DNA of 59,482 nucleotides. Origin: Petralouisia muris (GTDB taxonomy: Bacteria; Bacillota; Clostridia; Lachnospirales; Lachnospiraceae). The DNA is taken from assembly GCF_004793545.1 (NCBI RefSeq), contig NZ_SRYA01000031.1, positions 1 through 59,482 on the forward strand, given 5' to 3'. The translations under genes were made by a program, and so were the position numbers. Shown one piece after another: positions 35,400 to 44,342 of the stretch (position 1 is the stretch's first letter; each line of letters begins with the position of its first letter). The notes below the pieces were generated by a model. The model made no database searches and had not been told where the DNA came from. It was given only the letters and a program-made list of their open reading frames with translations.

Positions 35400-35750
35400 A
35401 TGGTAAAATTTCAGGACAACACAGTTCGAGACGGAATGCAGCAACACAATGTAAATAAAAACTTCCGAACCAAACTTAGCATTTTTGAACTCATAGGACA
35501 ATCAAATGTTGATTCAGTTGAAATTGGTATGTGCGCATCAGAAGATGATTACATGATGATTTGCGAAGAAGCAAAAAAGTTAAGTAAACATCAGGAAGTA
35601 GTTGTGCTGACAAGACTTGTAAAACAGGATAATATTACTATCAGTTATATTGGAAAAGACGTAGAATTGAAAATCAGTGAAGATCGCCAAAAAGAAGTGC
35701 GGCAGCAGCTTTGCAAAATTGCGGGTGGAAAGGCGGTCATAGAAGAATGA
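35400..35750 (+). pseudogene. Chimeric remnant: HMGL-like N-terminus joined to a LytTR-like tail
   Basis: 116 codons. Residues 1-78 look like the start of a pyruvate-carboxyltransferase/HMGL-type TIM barrel (KFQDNTVRDGMQQH, VDSVEIGMCASEDD, VVVLTRLVKQDN). Then the character changes: ISYIGKDVELKISEDRQKEV resembles the end of a LytTR domain. The stop overlaps the agrC-like start as ATGA, as an agrA would. A deletion joining a metabolic gene to the 3' end of an agrA-like gene explains this. Confidence 0.55.
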
Positions 35751-37057
35751 CAGAATGTTTAACACTAATGCAAGAGCTGTTTTTGCCACTGCTCCATCTC
35801 CTCATCATACAAAAATACATGAAAATATTTTGGGGACCGGGGAAACAGCATTTAAAAAGTTATATAGAATGGGGCATGTATTATGTTTTTCTCACTATAA
35901 ACAATATTGGCATTGCTTTCCCACCCCATCTGCTGTTGCTTGGAAATGTTCTGCTGGTATTTTTGATTGGTTCTTCTACCCGTAAGAGAAGCTTAACGCA
36001 ACGGTGTATATTTTCCATATTGATATGTACTGTATGGATGCTGGTGGAAGTTATCATTATGATGATATTAAGAACTGTCAGTTTTAACACAGGAACGCTT
36101 CAAGATGCCGGGAGCTTCATTTCTAAAATGTGTATGCTACTTTTATCAGTTGTTATAAGCCACTGTATCAAAAATAATCATTACTCTGAAATTCCGCTGC
36201 GTTATTTTTTGATTATTCTTCTGATACCATTCAGCAGCATTTATATCATGCACCATATCTTTCTAATTGCAGATATTCATAGCGAATATGCTATATTTTC
36301 TGCCACTGCCAGCTTTTTGTTTCTCGTTGTAAACTATGTTTTCTTTGAAGTCTATGATTGGATAAGCCGGGATGCCGAGCTGCGGCAACAAAACCGCCTG
36401 TATGCACAGCAACTTGATCTTTGCCGTCAGCAGGCGGAAGAACGTGAAAGTCTCTATCTTGAAATTCGTAGAATCCGGCATGATTTGAAAAAGCATCTTT
36501 CAGGACTGCTCGGAATGGTTCAGGCAAAACAGATAAACGAAACAGAGAAATACATATTGCAACTGCTAGATGTTGGTGTTGGAGATCGTCTGGCAGAAGT
36601 TTCCCGCAGTGGTAATATAGTTGTAGATTCCTTAATAAACCACGCATACACCTTAGCACAAAAAAATAATATTCAGTTTAATATCAATGTTCTAATCCCC
36701 GCATCACTCCCGTTTGAGAGCGGACATTTAGCCATAATTTTAGGGAACTTAATGGAAAACGCATTGGACGCCTGCCGGGAGATAAAAAATGAGAAGAAAT
36801 TCATATACCTTGATATTTCTTATGCAAAGGAAGTTTTTCAGCTAATCATAAGGAACAATTATAAGACAAAGCGTAAAAAGGATAATATTGGTCACTATTT
36901 CACTACCAAAAGCAATACTATATATCATGGTCTTGGACTTTCATCAATAAGCCATGCCATCGAAAATTATCAGGGACAAATGGAAATAACAGACAATGAC
37001 AATGTATTTCAAGTCATAGTTGTCATGTACGGTTCATACTCCGAGCGTAACAGATAA
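35747..37057 (+). CDS. AgrC-like sensor histidine kinase (locus 1)
   Basis: 436 residues from ATG 35747. About six membrane segments in the first 200 residues, then a linker and a kinase of the AgrC/GHKL type: phospho-His in RRIRHDLKKHLSGLL, N-box NLMENALDACRE, and G-box YHGLGLSSI. It probably senses a cyclic peptide. It is followed by agrB but no agrD or intact agrA is nearby, so the circuit is incomplete or borrows parts from locus 2. Confidence 0.85.
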   Translation: MTECLTLMQELFLPLLHLLIIQKYMKIFWGPGKQHLKSYIEWGMYYVFLTINNIGIAFPPHLLLLGNVLLVFLIGSSTRKRSLTQRCIFSILICTVWMLVEVIIMMILRTVSFNTGTLQDAGSFISKMCMLLLSVVISHCIKNNHYSEIPLRYFLIILLIPFSSIYIMHHIFLIADIHSEYAIFSATASFLFLVVNYVFFEVYDWISRDAELRQQNRLYAQQLDLCRQQAEERESLYLEIRRIRHDLKKHLSGLLGMVQAKQINETEKYILQLLDVGVGDRLAEVSRSGNIVVDSLINHAYTLAQKNNIQFNINVLIPASLPFESGHLAIILGNLMENALDACREIKNEKKFIYLDISYAKEVFQLIIRNNYKTKRKKDNIGHYFTTKSNTIYHGLGLSSISHAIENYQGQMEITDNDNVFQVIVVMYGSYSERNR

Positions 37058-37095
37058 CATATTATTGCTTTTCAATATCTAAAAAAGGAGTTATT

Positions 37096-37665
37096 ATGGA
37101 ACATTTAGCAACAAAGTTAGCGCATTATATACTTGAGAAAGGAATTATTACTGAGGATTTAATCGAGATCTACCAATATGGTTTTCAGTGCTTTTTAGAG
37201 CTATCTGTGAGTACCATATGCAGCATCATCATCGCCCTGTTTCTTGGTATGCTGCCGGAATGTATCTTCTTTTTCCTGCTTTTTATTCCTATGCGCTCAT
37301 TTGGCGGCGGTGTACATATGAAAACATATTTTGCCTGTTTTATAGGCTCCTGTCTCATACTCACCTCTACCCTGTTGGCAGTAAAATATTTAACAATGCC
37401 ACTTCTTATTGCTTTTGCGCTATACATATTTGCTGCCATTCTAATTCTGATCATAGGACCTATTGACCATCCAAATCGGGAAGTAGATGCACAGGATAAC
37501 CGCACTTTCATTAAAAGAACCCATTTTACTATGCTTATCAGCTTTTTATTGGCTTTGTTCTTCGTTTTCACTCAAAACACAAGATATATGTTTCTTCAAG
37601 CAATCGTATTTACTTTTATATTCTCTACTTCCCTGATCGGACGATTGATATACAGGCAGCCTTAA
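37096..37665 (+). CDS. agrB: AgrB-like peptide-processing membrane protease (locus 1)
   Basis: 189 residues; AAAAGGAG before ATG. AgrB cuts the AgrD tail and forms the thiolactone. Key residues: RSFGGGVH with the active His, and Cys in KTYFACFIGS. Several membrane segments, plus the DHPNREVDAQDN loop. No AgrD gene was found on either side, so this is an orphan. It meets the next gene tail to tail with a 4-base overlap. Confidence 0.85.
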   Translation: MEHLATKLAHYILEKGIITEDLIEIYQYGFQCFLELSVSTICSIIIALFLGMLPECIFFFLLFIPMRSFGGGVHMKTYFACFIGSCLILTSTLLAVKYLTMPLLIAFALYIFAAILILIIGPIDHPNREVDAQDNRTFIKRTHFTMLISFLLALFFVFTQNTRYMFLQAIVFTFIFSTSLIGRLIYRQP

Positions 37666-38030
37666 CTTTCTTCTTGCAAGACAGCCTGTATTTTATCCTG
37701 CCAGCTTAACATGACCTGCTTATACTGCTCTTTCAAACAATCTGGCACTTCATAATCAAGTTGGCAAATATTATCATAATCCTTCCGTGGCAATAGATCT
37801 TTATTATCATAAAACCACTGCCAGCGCCAATTACGCAGCAGACTTTCAGCCATGCACTCCGGCGAAGAAAAAATTTCATCAACTATCATTGACAAGTTCT
37901 GTTCTTCCTCTTTGTTTAATAAACCGATTAAAGACACATAACCCACCTGATATATATACGCAATATGGTAATTTTTAGATTTTTCGAGAATATCCGAAAA
38001 AATACTTATTAACTCTTTATATTTATCCAT
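37662..38030 (-). CDS. Hypothetical soluble protein under a LytTR-type promoter
   Basis: 122 residues, CTAAGGAG before ATG. Helical and rich in Trp/Tyr: LLRNWRWQWFYDNKDLLPRK, then YEVPDCLKEQYKQVMLSW. No family recognised and no signal peptide. Promoter 3 lies about 170 bases upstream, so it likely belongs to the quorum-sensing regulon. Confidence 0.7.
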   Translation of the reverse strand: MDKYKELISIFSDILEKSKNYHIAYIYQVGYVSLIGLLNKEEEQNLSMIVDEIFSSPECMAESLLRNWRWQWFYDNKDLLPRKDYDNICQLDYEVPDCLKEQYKQVMLSWQDKIQAVLQEES

Positions 38031-38167
38031 TTCACACTCTCCTTAGTTCATTGCCGCAATGTGTATAAGCCACATTTCCCAAAAGTTTCAAAATCTTTCC
38101 GAATTTATATAAACAGTTTAACCACTGTGTAAACCTATATGCATAAAATGTCTTTTGCACTCATTTT

Positions 38168-38236
38168 ATAATAACAAAAAAATATTTCCATTACATTACC
38201 TTTGCAGAAAATGGCTTTATATTGCAGAAAACGGAA
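38168..38236 (-). promoter_or_regulatory. LytTR-type promoter 3
   Basis: Repeats TTGCAGAAAATGGC (38202) and TTGCAGAAAACGG (38222), 20-bp period; TATTAT lies 28 bases on (38168-38173), reading leftward to the 38030 gene. Confidence 0.7.
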
Positions 38237-38245
38237 AAGAAAGAA

Positions 38246-39232
38246 CTAAAAACCTTCTTCCACTTTCTGCACCCATTCCTTTACTTTTTCAACAACATCC
38301 TGCTTTCTCTCAAAATGCAGATAATGCCCGCCATCCAGCCGCAGCACTTCACTCTTATCCGTTTCTGTAATGACTTCTTTATGCAGCGTTTCCCATGATT
38401 CCATCAGCTCACAATTATCCCCTGAAACGAATTGTAATACCGGGATATTTTCAGGAAACGTCATATTCCTTACAGACTCCAGATTATCTTCCATATGTTT
38501 TATTTCATTCATAATATCTTTGCCATATGCGAAATCCATAGATAAAATACGGAATACTTCTAATTCTCTTTCAGAATATGGATAGGTAGTATCTGCATAA
38601 ATTGCATTTTCCGGACGTGCTATTGAGCATAGCCGGGTAATTCCCAATACATTCGTTGCTTTTTGAAAATACGCCACGAGCTTGTTCAGCGTTACCATGC
38701 TAATAGGGAGTGGTTCTTCATCAGACTGTTTGGGAACAGACGGATCAATTCCTATAAATCCCTGTACTTCCTGCGGATAAGCATTTGCCCAGTATAATGA
38801 ATACAGACCAGAAAGCGAGTGCGGCATCAAATAATACTGATCACAGCCTAACTTTTGGGTACATTCATGCAGTTCTTCCACAACAACACCAATTTCCCGT
38901 TCTGTTCCAACGCTATCTGAAAGCCCATATCCAAACGGTTCTATGGTAATAACCCGGAAATCCTCTGACAGTTCTTCCGCCAATGGGAGAAATTCCAGAA
39001 TCGGTGAAGCAGATCCCCATCCGGGCAGTAATATGATTGTTGTTTCATTACCCTCTCCTTTTACATCTACCACCATACTATGTCCGTCCACTTCAATAGC
39101 TTTTCCATATGCAGCTTCGATTTTGGACTGCTCTGCTTTCTTGCAGAAAAAGTTCCAAACCAACAATACTGCAGCAACTCCCAATAAAATCAGGAATATC
39201 CATTTCATAATCCTTAATACTTTTTTTCTCAT
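38246..39232 (-). CDS. Membrane-anchored alpha/beta hydrolase
   Basis: 328 residues from ATG 39232 (AAAAGGAG). An N-terminal membrane segment (WIFLILLGVAAVLLVWNFF) is followed by an alpha/beta hydrolase: LPGWGSASPI, nucleophile Ser in MPHSLSGLYSL, and catalytic His in LDGGHYLHFE. Lipase or esterase activity is likely; the substrate is unknown. A fragment of a second copy lies at 32024-32209. Downstream of the ECF sigma gene on the same strand, perhaps under its control. Confidence 0.85.
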   Translation of the reverse strand: MRKKVLRIMKWIFLILLGVAAVLLVWNFFCKKAEQSKIEAAYGKAIEVDGHSMVVDVKGEGNETTIILLPGWGSASPILEFLPLAEELSEDFRVITIEPFGYGLSDSVGTEREIGVVVEELHECTQKLGCDQYYLMPHSLSGLYSLYWANAYPQEVQGFIGIDPSVPKQSDEEPLPISMVTLNKLVAYFQKATNVLGITRLCSIARPENAIYADTTYPYSERELEVFRILSMDFAYGKDIMNEIKHMEDNLESVRNMTFPENIPVLQFVSGDNCELMESWETLHKEVITETDKSEVLRLDGGHYLHFERKQDVVEKVKEWVQKVEEGF

Positions 39233-39402
39233 GTTGTTCTCCTTTTCTTTTTTATATCTGTCTTTATTACCTTTGGTCAAAATAAGCATACAGCCAATCT
39301 CTGAAAACACAATCTTCTTTATCCTGTCATTATTGACCGAATATCCGGCTTCGTTGCTTTCTTCGATTAACTCTGAAGCATTATCAATGCATATCACTTA
39401 TT

Positions 39403-39963
39403 CTAATCTTCATTACTTCCATATCCCTCTTTAATCAGAAACTTTTTAAGCACCTCTCTTCCACGCCGCAGTCTGGTTTTTACTGTTTGGGGATTCATCT
39501 GAAGCTCCTGTGCAATCTCATCCACTTTTTTGTACTGGTAATAGTAAGCTACAAAAATTTTCCAGTCCGACGGCTTTAATTGTTTTAAAATTTTTGCTAT
39601 GATTCTCTGCTGCTCTCTTTGGACGATAAGCTGTTCTATGCTATTGTCAATTATCAGAATATCATCCATTAACTGTAAATTCTGCACTTTGGCGGCTCTT
39701 AGCCAGTCTTTGGCTTTATTCCTTGCAATGACTGCTATGTATGCTTTGATGCTGCTGTATGCTTCATAGTTAATTCTTTCAGCCGTATTCCATAGTGCAA
39801 TAAATGTGTCTGCGACCACCTCCTCCACATCTTCTTTTGTTCCCTTTGAGCTTAATAGGTTCCTGACAATGGCAGTGATATAAGCACTATACAGATCGAT
39901 TATTTCCTCAAATGCCTTTTCATCTCTGTTCCGAAGTTTCCTTAGTATGCTCTTTTCGTCCAT
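39403..39963 (-). CDS. ECF-type sigma factor
   Basis: 186 residues from ATG 39963 (GGGGG before it). Region 2: AFEEIIDLYSAYITAIVRNL, VEEVVADTFIALWN, ARNKAKDWLR. Region 4: IFVAYYYQYKKVDEIAQELQ, PQTVKTRLRRGREVL. No anti-sigma gene is obvious; the 170 bases to the hydrolase hold only a short open stretch in the hydrolase frame that could be its remnant. Confidence 0.88.
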   Translation of the reverse strand: MDEKSILRKLRNRDEKAFEEIIDLYSAYITAIVRNLLSSKGTKEDVEEVVADTFIALWNTAERINYEAYSSIKAYIAVIARNKAKDWLRAAKVQNLQLMDDILIIDNSIEQLIVQREQQRIIAKILKQLKPSDWKIFVAYYYQYKKVDEIAQELQMNPQTVKTRLRRGREVLKKFLIKEGYGSNED

Positions 39964-40143
39964 TCCCCCAAATCCTATCTGCTCAAATTTTTCATCAATA
40001 CGATACTTGTAAAAATTGGGTTTCACTTTCAGACGAAAAAACAAAAAATCTTTTCATTACTGTCAAAAATTTCATACTACAATACATCTTGCAAAAAGGC
40101 GCATAGAATCCCCCATACACCTTTTTCGTCTTTCCTACATTTG

Positions 40144-40476
40144 CTATAAGAGCCTGTCCAGACCAAACGACATTTCTTCAAGCATATGTACTAAATATTC
40201 CTGCTGTTTTCCACTTTTACTGTTTAAGACATTTAGAATACGTTCTGTTATGGGAATTTCATTTAGATTTTCATATAAGAGATATGAGAGAGGAACAGTC
40301 AATGCATCTGCAATTCTCATAAAGTTTTCTAACGACATTGTTCTGCTCCCATGTTCGATCCGCTTTATAGAATCAACTGAAAGCTCCGCTTTCTCTGCCA
40401 GTTCAAATTGTGTTAAATTTTGTTTTTTACGGTATAATTTCACATTATCGGCAATAATATATTTTATATCATTCAT
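40144..40476 (-). CDS. XRE-family regulator
   Basis: 110 residues from ATG 40476, chosen for GGAG 9 bases upstream; ATG 40491 is the alternative. Helix-turn-helix: VKLYRKKQNLTQFELAEKAE, LSVDSIKRIEHGSRTMSLEN. The C-terminus is a short helical extension. It stands alone on the minus strand. Confidence 0.85.
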   Translation of the reverse strand: MNDIKYIIADNVKLYRKKQNLTQFELAEKAELSVDSIKRIEHGSRTMSLENFMRIADALTVPLSYLLYENLNEIPITERILNVLNSKSGKQQEYLVHMLEEMSFGLDRLL

Positions 40477-40491
40477 TTTCTGATTCTCCAT

Positions 40492-40876
40492 TCTTTTAAT
40501 TTATTTGTGAAATGAAGAATCTGTAGGTGGTCCTCTTTTCGACTTTCGTATGTATATGTCTTGATAAATCAGCAATTTTCGACAGTGGTAAAAAAAAGAG
40601 TACACTGCACCGACCTGCCATGTCGATTTGTGTACTCGTAAGCTGCCGTATTTACTTTTGAGGAATATATTGCACTGGATCACCCATCGCATATATCCCT
40701 TAAATACAAATCTATGTAAAAAATTTATCATCCAATATAAATTTCCCTACTGCAAAACTGCAGGGAACTAACAAAAGGTAAGGAAAAAAATACGCATGAT
40801 AAAATAGAATTAATATTCATCATGCGTATCTGTATTTTTTTCGATAACAACTTGCTAATATACTTGTTCTGCTCTA
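40492..40876. other. Stretch without a firm gene
   Basis: A 76-codon minus frame (40501-40731) has no family character and no ribosome site. The right part holds a terminator at 40790-40840. Nothing else is seen. Confidence 0.4.
40790..40840 (-). terminator. Terminator of peptide cluster 2
   Basis: ATACGCATGAT and ATCATGCGTAT form a perfect 11-bp stem, with A-run on the left (T-run on the minus strand). It ends the 41323-40877 gene. Confidence 0.8.
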
Positions 40877-41323
40877 TTAACTATAATTTATTCTCACTGA
40901 TATTGATGCTGTTGATGCAATTCCTAATGTTTCTATCCATACAACCCAAGTTCCAGACAAATTTTTACCATTAAAGTTATCTACGCCTATAACACCAGTT
41001 GTATCAATAACACTCCAAAACAGAGTTCCGTCAGGAGCTTGCAGATATAATTTAAATGGATCACCTCCTGCACGGACATTTAAAATAATAGAAGAAATAT
41101 TGCCACTCGCAGAACCTGTTGAAATATTTTGATGTCCAGATTCGGAGCCAAATGTTGAATTTAGCCGTATCGTTGGACCAACAAAATAATTTGACGAATA
41201 TATTGACATGTTATACTCCTCTACTGTCACATAAGGCTCTTTTGATACTTCTTCTGCCCATACGGGCATAACAGAAATTATGCACAAACCTATACACAAA
41301 ATAATTGATAACACCTTTTTCAT
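40877..41323 (-). CDS. Secreted protein, family C (C1)
   Basis: 148 residues from ATG 41323 (AAGAGGATTGTAT). Signal peptide VLSIILCIGLCIISVMPVWA. Mature part: YSSNYFVGPTIRLNSTFGSE, FKLYLQAPDGTLFWSVI, and DNFNGKNLSGTWVVWIETLG. The last part has the GTW-centred layout of P-domain-like beta sandwiches. Paralogue of 53895-54362. It closes the maturase operon of peptide cluster 2. Function unknown. Confidence 0.8.
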   Translation of the reverse strand: MKKVLSIILCIGLCIISVMPVWAEEVSKEPYVTVEEYNMSIYSSNYFVGPTIRLNSTFGSESGHQNISTGSASGNISSIILNVRAGGDPFKLYLQAPDGTLFWSVIDTTGVIGVDNFNGKNLSGTWVVWIETLGIASTASISVRINYS

Positions 41324-41484
41324 ATACAATCCTCTTATAAGACTTTTTTTGATTAGCTGTTTACAAAAACTGTCAGCAATAACTATCACTTCATTTATAT
41401 CTAATTTAGCTTATTAGTTCTTCATTACGGGTATGCTTTAGCACATGCCTATTAGTTATATTCTACTCTTATCCCTACCCCAAA

Positions 41485-41742
41485 TTATTTATCCAAACAT
41501 TTACCTATCTCTTCCACAATATCCCTTAAATAATTGAATCTTCTTTCAATCACAACATTATTTGAAAATTTAATTGAAAATTCTTCTTCTATTTTAAGCA
41601 AGAAAAAATATGCCTCTGCTGGAAGTAATGCGATTTTTTCTCCAAATATGCTCTCTGATAGAGGATTTTCGCATTGAGTCAGATCACGGAATAGATATTC
41701 TCTGAATATATTAAACACCTTTTCTTCAATATATTTCTGCAT
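41485..41742 (-). CDS. Carrier-protein-like peptide maturation protein 2
   Basis: 85 residues. Same type as 27513-27773: EEKVFNIFREYLFRDL, AYFFLLKIEEEFSIKFSN, FNYLRDIVEEIG. Again no Asp-Ser-Leu attachment site (ALLPAEAYFF instead). It follows the TIGR04066-like gene by 11 bases. Confidence 0.75.
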   Translation of the reverse strand: MQKYIEEKVFNIFREYLFRDLTQCENPLSESIFGEKIALLPAEAYFFLLKIEEEFSIKFSNNVVIERRFNYLRDIVEEIGKCLDK

Positions 41743-41753
41743 ATTACCACTCC

Positions 41754-42839
41754 TTACACCAATTCTGCTTCACTGTATTCCTGTAGCTTATTAAGTACCA
41801 GTTCCGCAATCTTCTGTCCGTCAATTCCATTCATTATATTAAAGATTGGTATGTTGCTATCAACGTAAGAATCAATTAGTTTAGCCACCTCATTATAAGT
41901 TACCTTGTAATATTGTAGAACCCTACTCTGTTCCGATTCATTGATATCAACTTGAAAAGTCGATATATTAAACGCATCTACATCTATACCATACTTATAA
42001 CGAATGCCCGTTGCTAAATTTTCAAAATATTCTGCATTGTAATTCTCATATAAGCAACTCATAACCAATACATCTGGTCTTATTGCCTGCATTACTTCAA
42101 ACATGGTAATTCCAAAATATCCCGGAAACTTCTCATTATAAGGCATTATCCCTCCTGGTACGCCAACAATTATTATATCCGGTTGTTCCTGCTTTTCTAT
42201 ATCCTTTATGAATTTATTAAAACGATATATTTTTTCTGTTTCATTCAAATCAGAATACATAAAATCAGGAAAAGAATGAATGCCAAAAAGTTCTCCATAT
42301 TGCTTTGATCCTATATGACTTACCTTATAACCCTGCTTTCTAAAGTATTGATTCACTTCTAATTGTATCTTAAATTTGTGGGTAAGCTCATTTAAACCAG
42401 CGATTGCCACAATAGGCGTACTTATTTGCAGCAACTTCCATCTGTGCTTAATAATCGGCTGCTTATCAGATAAATAAGTTATCTGCGCCGACTTGTTAGA
42501 ACACATTTCCTTTACCTTATCACTAACTTCGGTTGCAAAAATAATCTCTTTATCATGATTAATCGCATCTTCTGCATAAATCAACACTGCCTGTTCTATT
42601 TCCGCATTGGTGCAATCGGCAACTATCAAAACACCTTGAAATTCCTGTTCGTAATTTATGGTTTCAAGAATATTAACTCCTATATCCTTTCCACCATCCA
42701 CTATTCCTGCATCTTTCCCATTTACTCCCCAACCAGACGGTGCTAAGACTCCTATTATTTCATAATCTATAAGCATGTCCCTATATCTTAAGATTTCACA
42801 ACAATTATAATTATATGGAAAAAGCAATACTTTTTTCAT
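41754..42839 (-). CDS. Peptide maturation system protein, TIGR04066-like (copy 2)
   Basis: 361 residues. It matches copy 1 in layout: LLFPYNYNCCEILRYRDML, PSGWGVNGK, VAIAGLNELTHKFKIQLEV, PDIIIVGVPGGIMPYNEKF, RPDVLVMSCLYEN. The start overlaps the maturase stop by one base (TAATG). Its chemistry is unknown; the strict link with CcpM-type maturases is the main clue. Confidence 0.85.
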   Translation of the reverse strand: MKKVLLFPYNYNCCEILRYRDMLIDYEIIGVLAPSGWGVNGKDAGIVDGGKDIGVNILETINYEQEFQGVLIVADCTNAEIEQAVLIYAEDAINHDKEIIFATEVSDKVKEMCSNKSAQITYLSDKQPIIKHRWKLLQISTPIVAIAGLNELTHKFKIQLEVNQYFRKQGYKVSHIGSKQYGELFGIHSFPDFMYSDLNETEKIYRFNKFIKDIEKQEQPDIIIVGVPGGIMPYNEKFPGYFGITMFEVMQAIRPDVLVMSCLYENYNAEYFENLATGIRYKYGIDVDAFNISTFQVDINESEQSRVLQYYKVTYNEVAKLIDSYVDSNIPIFNIMNGIDGQKIAELVLNKLQEYSEAELV

Positions 42840-44272
42840 TAGTCTGTTTCCTCCAATTCTTCAAAATCCATTTTCAATTCTTTCAATATACAATATTCCC
42901 TAAAATTTGTTTCTACAGCACTCCTAATCGAATCACATCGAGACAGCCGTTTCTCTGTTGATAATTTGTCTTTATCTTCCGCATAAACCGCACATGAAGT
43001 GCAAAATCGAAATGCCCAACATTTTTTGCACACATTCTCTGAAATCTTTCCAACATTTAACAAAGTTTTTGCCTTATCTATATCTATTCCATCTTCTACA
43101 TTACCAATAATCATCATCGCTGAATCTTCATTCGTTCTTTCGCATGGATAAAAGTTTCCGTCAGCGTTTACAAATAACCTTTGTAACCCCGGAACACAGG
43201 GACCGCCCGGATGTCCAATTTTATAGCCAGACTCGTCTCCCTTTAACATATCTGCAATATTATTCTTTATTCCACCCAAATAACCAGTTACCAATGGAGA
43301 AATATCTTCTTTAATATCCCTGTAGTAATCGAAAATCACCTTAAATTGCTCATAAGAACGATTCATATAATATTCTGGTGTTTTTGCTATTTCTTCTGTA
43401 TAATTAACATCATTTTTTTGCGAAGCATTTACCTCAATGCCCTTTACCCTTTCATCTTTCATAAAAAAATCATTGGAAATACTATATCCGTCTACCGGGT
43501 CCATAACCATATTAAAATGAACCCGCTGCAAAAAATCTGGAAACTCTTTTCTTAACCAGCCAATGTTTTCAATAACCTTGTCAAAAGTTCCCTTTCCTGA
43601 TTCTGCATAGACTCTGTTTTTATCTTGTATTTCTTTAGATCCATCCAGACTTATTGTTAAATAGAAATGATTATCAATAAAAAATTGAATAATATCCCTA
43701 TTAAGAATAGTTGCATTTGTTGTTAAATTATATTCAACTGGCTTTCCCAATGAACATCCGTTGATATATGAAACACATTTACGGATTAGTTCTATCTCCA
43801 GAGTTGGCTCACCGCCATAAAAACCAAATCGTAATTTCGGCATTTGTGAACTATGTAAAATATAATAATCAATTGCTTTTTTTGCTGTTTCAAAGGACAT
43901 TCTCTTATTATTATGCTTTCGGTTAATATAGCTTCCAGAGTACACACAATATTTACATCGCAAATTACAATTTTGCGTTACTTGCAGTGTAAGCATATGT
44001 AAGCTGTTATCTAATGCACTCTCTATATTCCTTGTCATAGGATGCTCTATTTTTTCAATATATTGTGAACTCAAATAGCCTTCACTCAGCAATTCCTTAA
44101 TTGTATTATTGTCCCCTTTATAATCGCTCTGTTCCTCTATACTTAACTCTTTAATTTCATTATAGGTATCTCTATTCACTTTCAATATGACATTCTTTGG
44201 AACATCATATACATAATATTTTCCACAAACTCTAAACAAATGGCAGTTTAATTTCTTTATCGTACTTTCCAT
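42839..44272 (-). CDS. ccpM: Cys-rich peptide radical SAM/SPASM maturase (CcpM-like, copy 2)
   Basis: 477 residues from ATG 44272 (GGGAGGAATA). Radical SAM motif CNLRCKYC in LQVTQNCNLRCKYCVYSG; FGFYGGEPTLE; SPASM region FYPCERTNED, CKKCWAFRFCTSC and RLSRCDSIRSAV. Very similar to copy 1 around the cluster motif but divergent in the N-terminal leader-binding part, fitting a different precursor. Follows precursor 2 by 70 bases. Confidence 0.9.
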   Translation of the reverse strand: MESTIKKLNCHLFRVCGKYYVYDVPKNVILKVNRDTYNEIKELSIEEQSDYKGDNNTIKELLSEGYLSSQYIEKIEHPMTRNIESALDNSLHMLTLQVTQNCNLRCKYCVYSGSYINRKHNNKRMSFETAKKAIDYYILHSSQMPKLRFGFYGGEPTLEIELIRKCVSYINGCSLGKPVEYNLTTNATILNRDIIQFFIDNHFYLTISLDGSKEIQDKNRVYAESGKGTFDKVIENIGWLRKEFPDFLQRVHFNMVMDPVDGYSISNDFFMKDERVKGIEVNASQKNDVNYTEEIAKTPEYYMNRSYEQFKVIFDYYRDIKEDISPLVTGYLGGIKNNIADMLKGDESGYKIGHPGGPCVPGLQRLFVNADGNFYPCERTNEDSAMMIIGNVEDGIDIDKAKTLLNVGKISENVCKKCWAFRFCTSCAVYAEDKDKLSTEKRLSRCDSIRSAVETNFREYCILKELKMDFEELEETD

Positions 44273-44342
44273 TATTCCTCCCATATGTTACAAAGGACTG
44301 CTTATTCAGCAGCCCCTCGTACACTTACTCCCTGACATACAA

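Noticed and set aside
40501-40731. 76-codon minus frame
   Set aside because: No ribosome site, no family, unusual composition; treated as non-coding.
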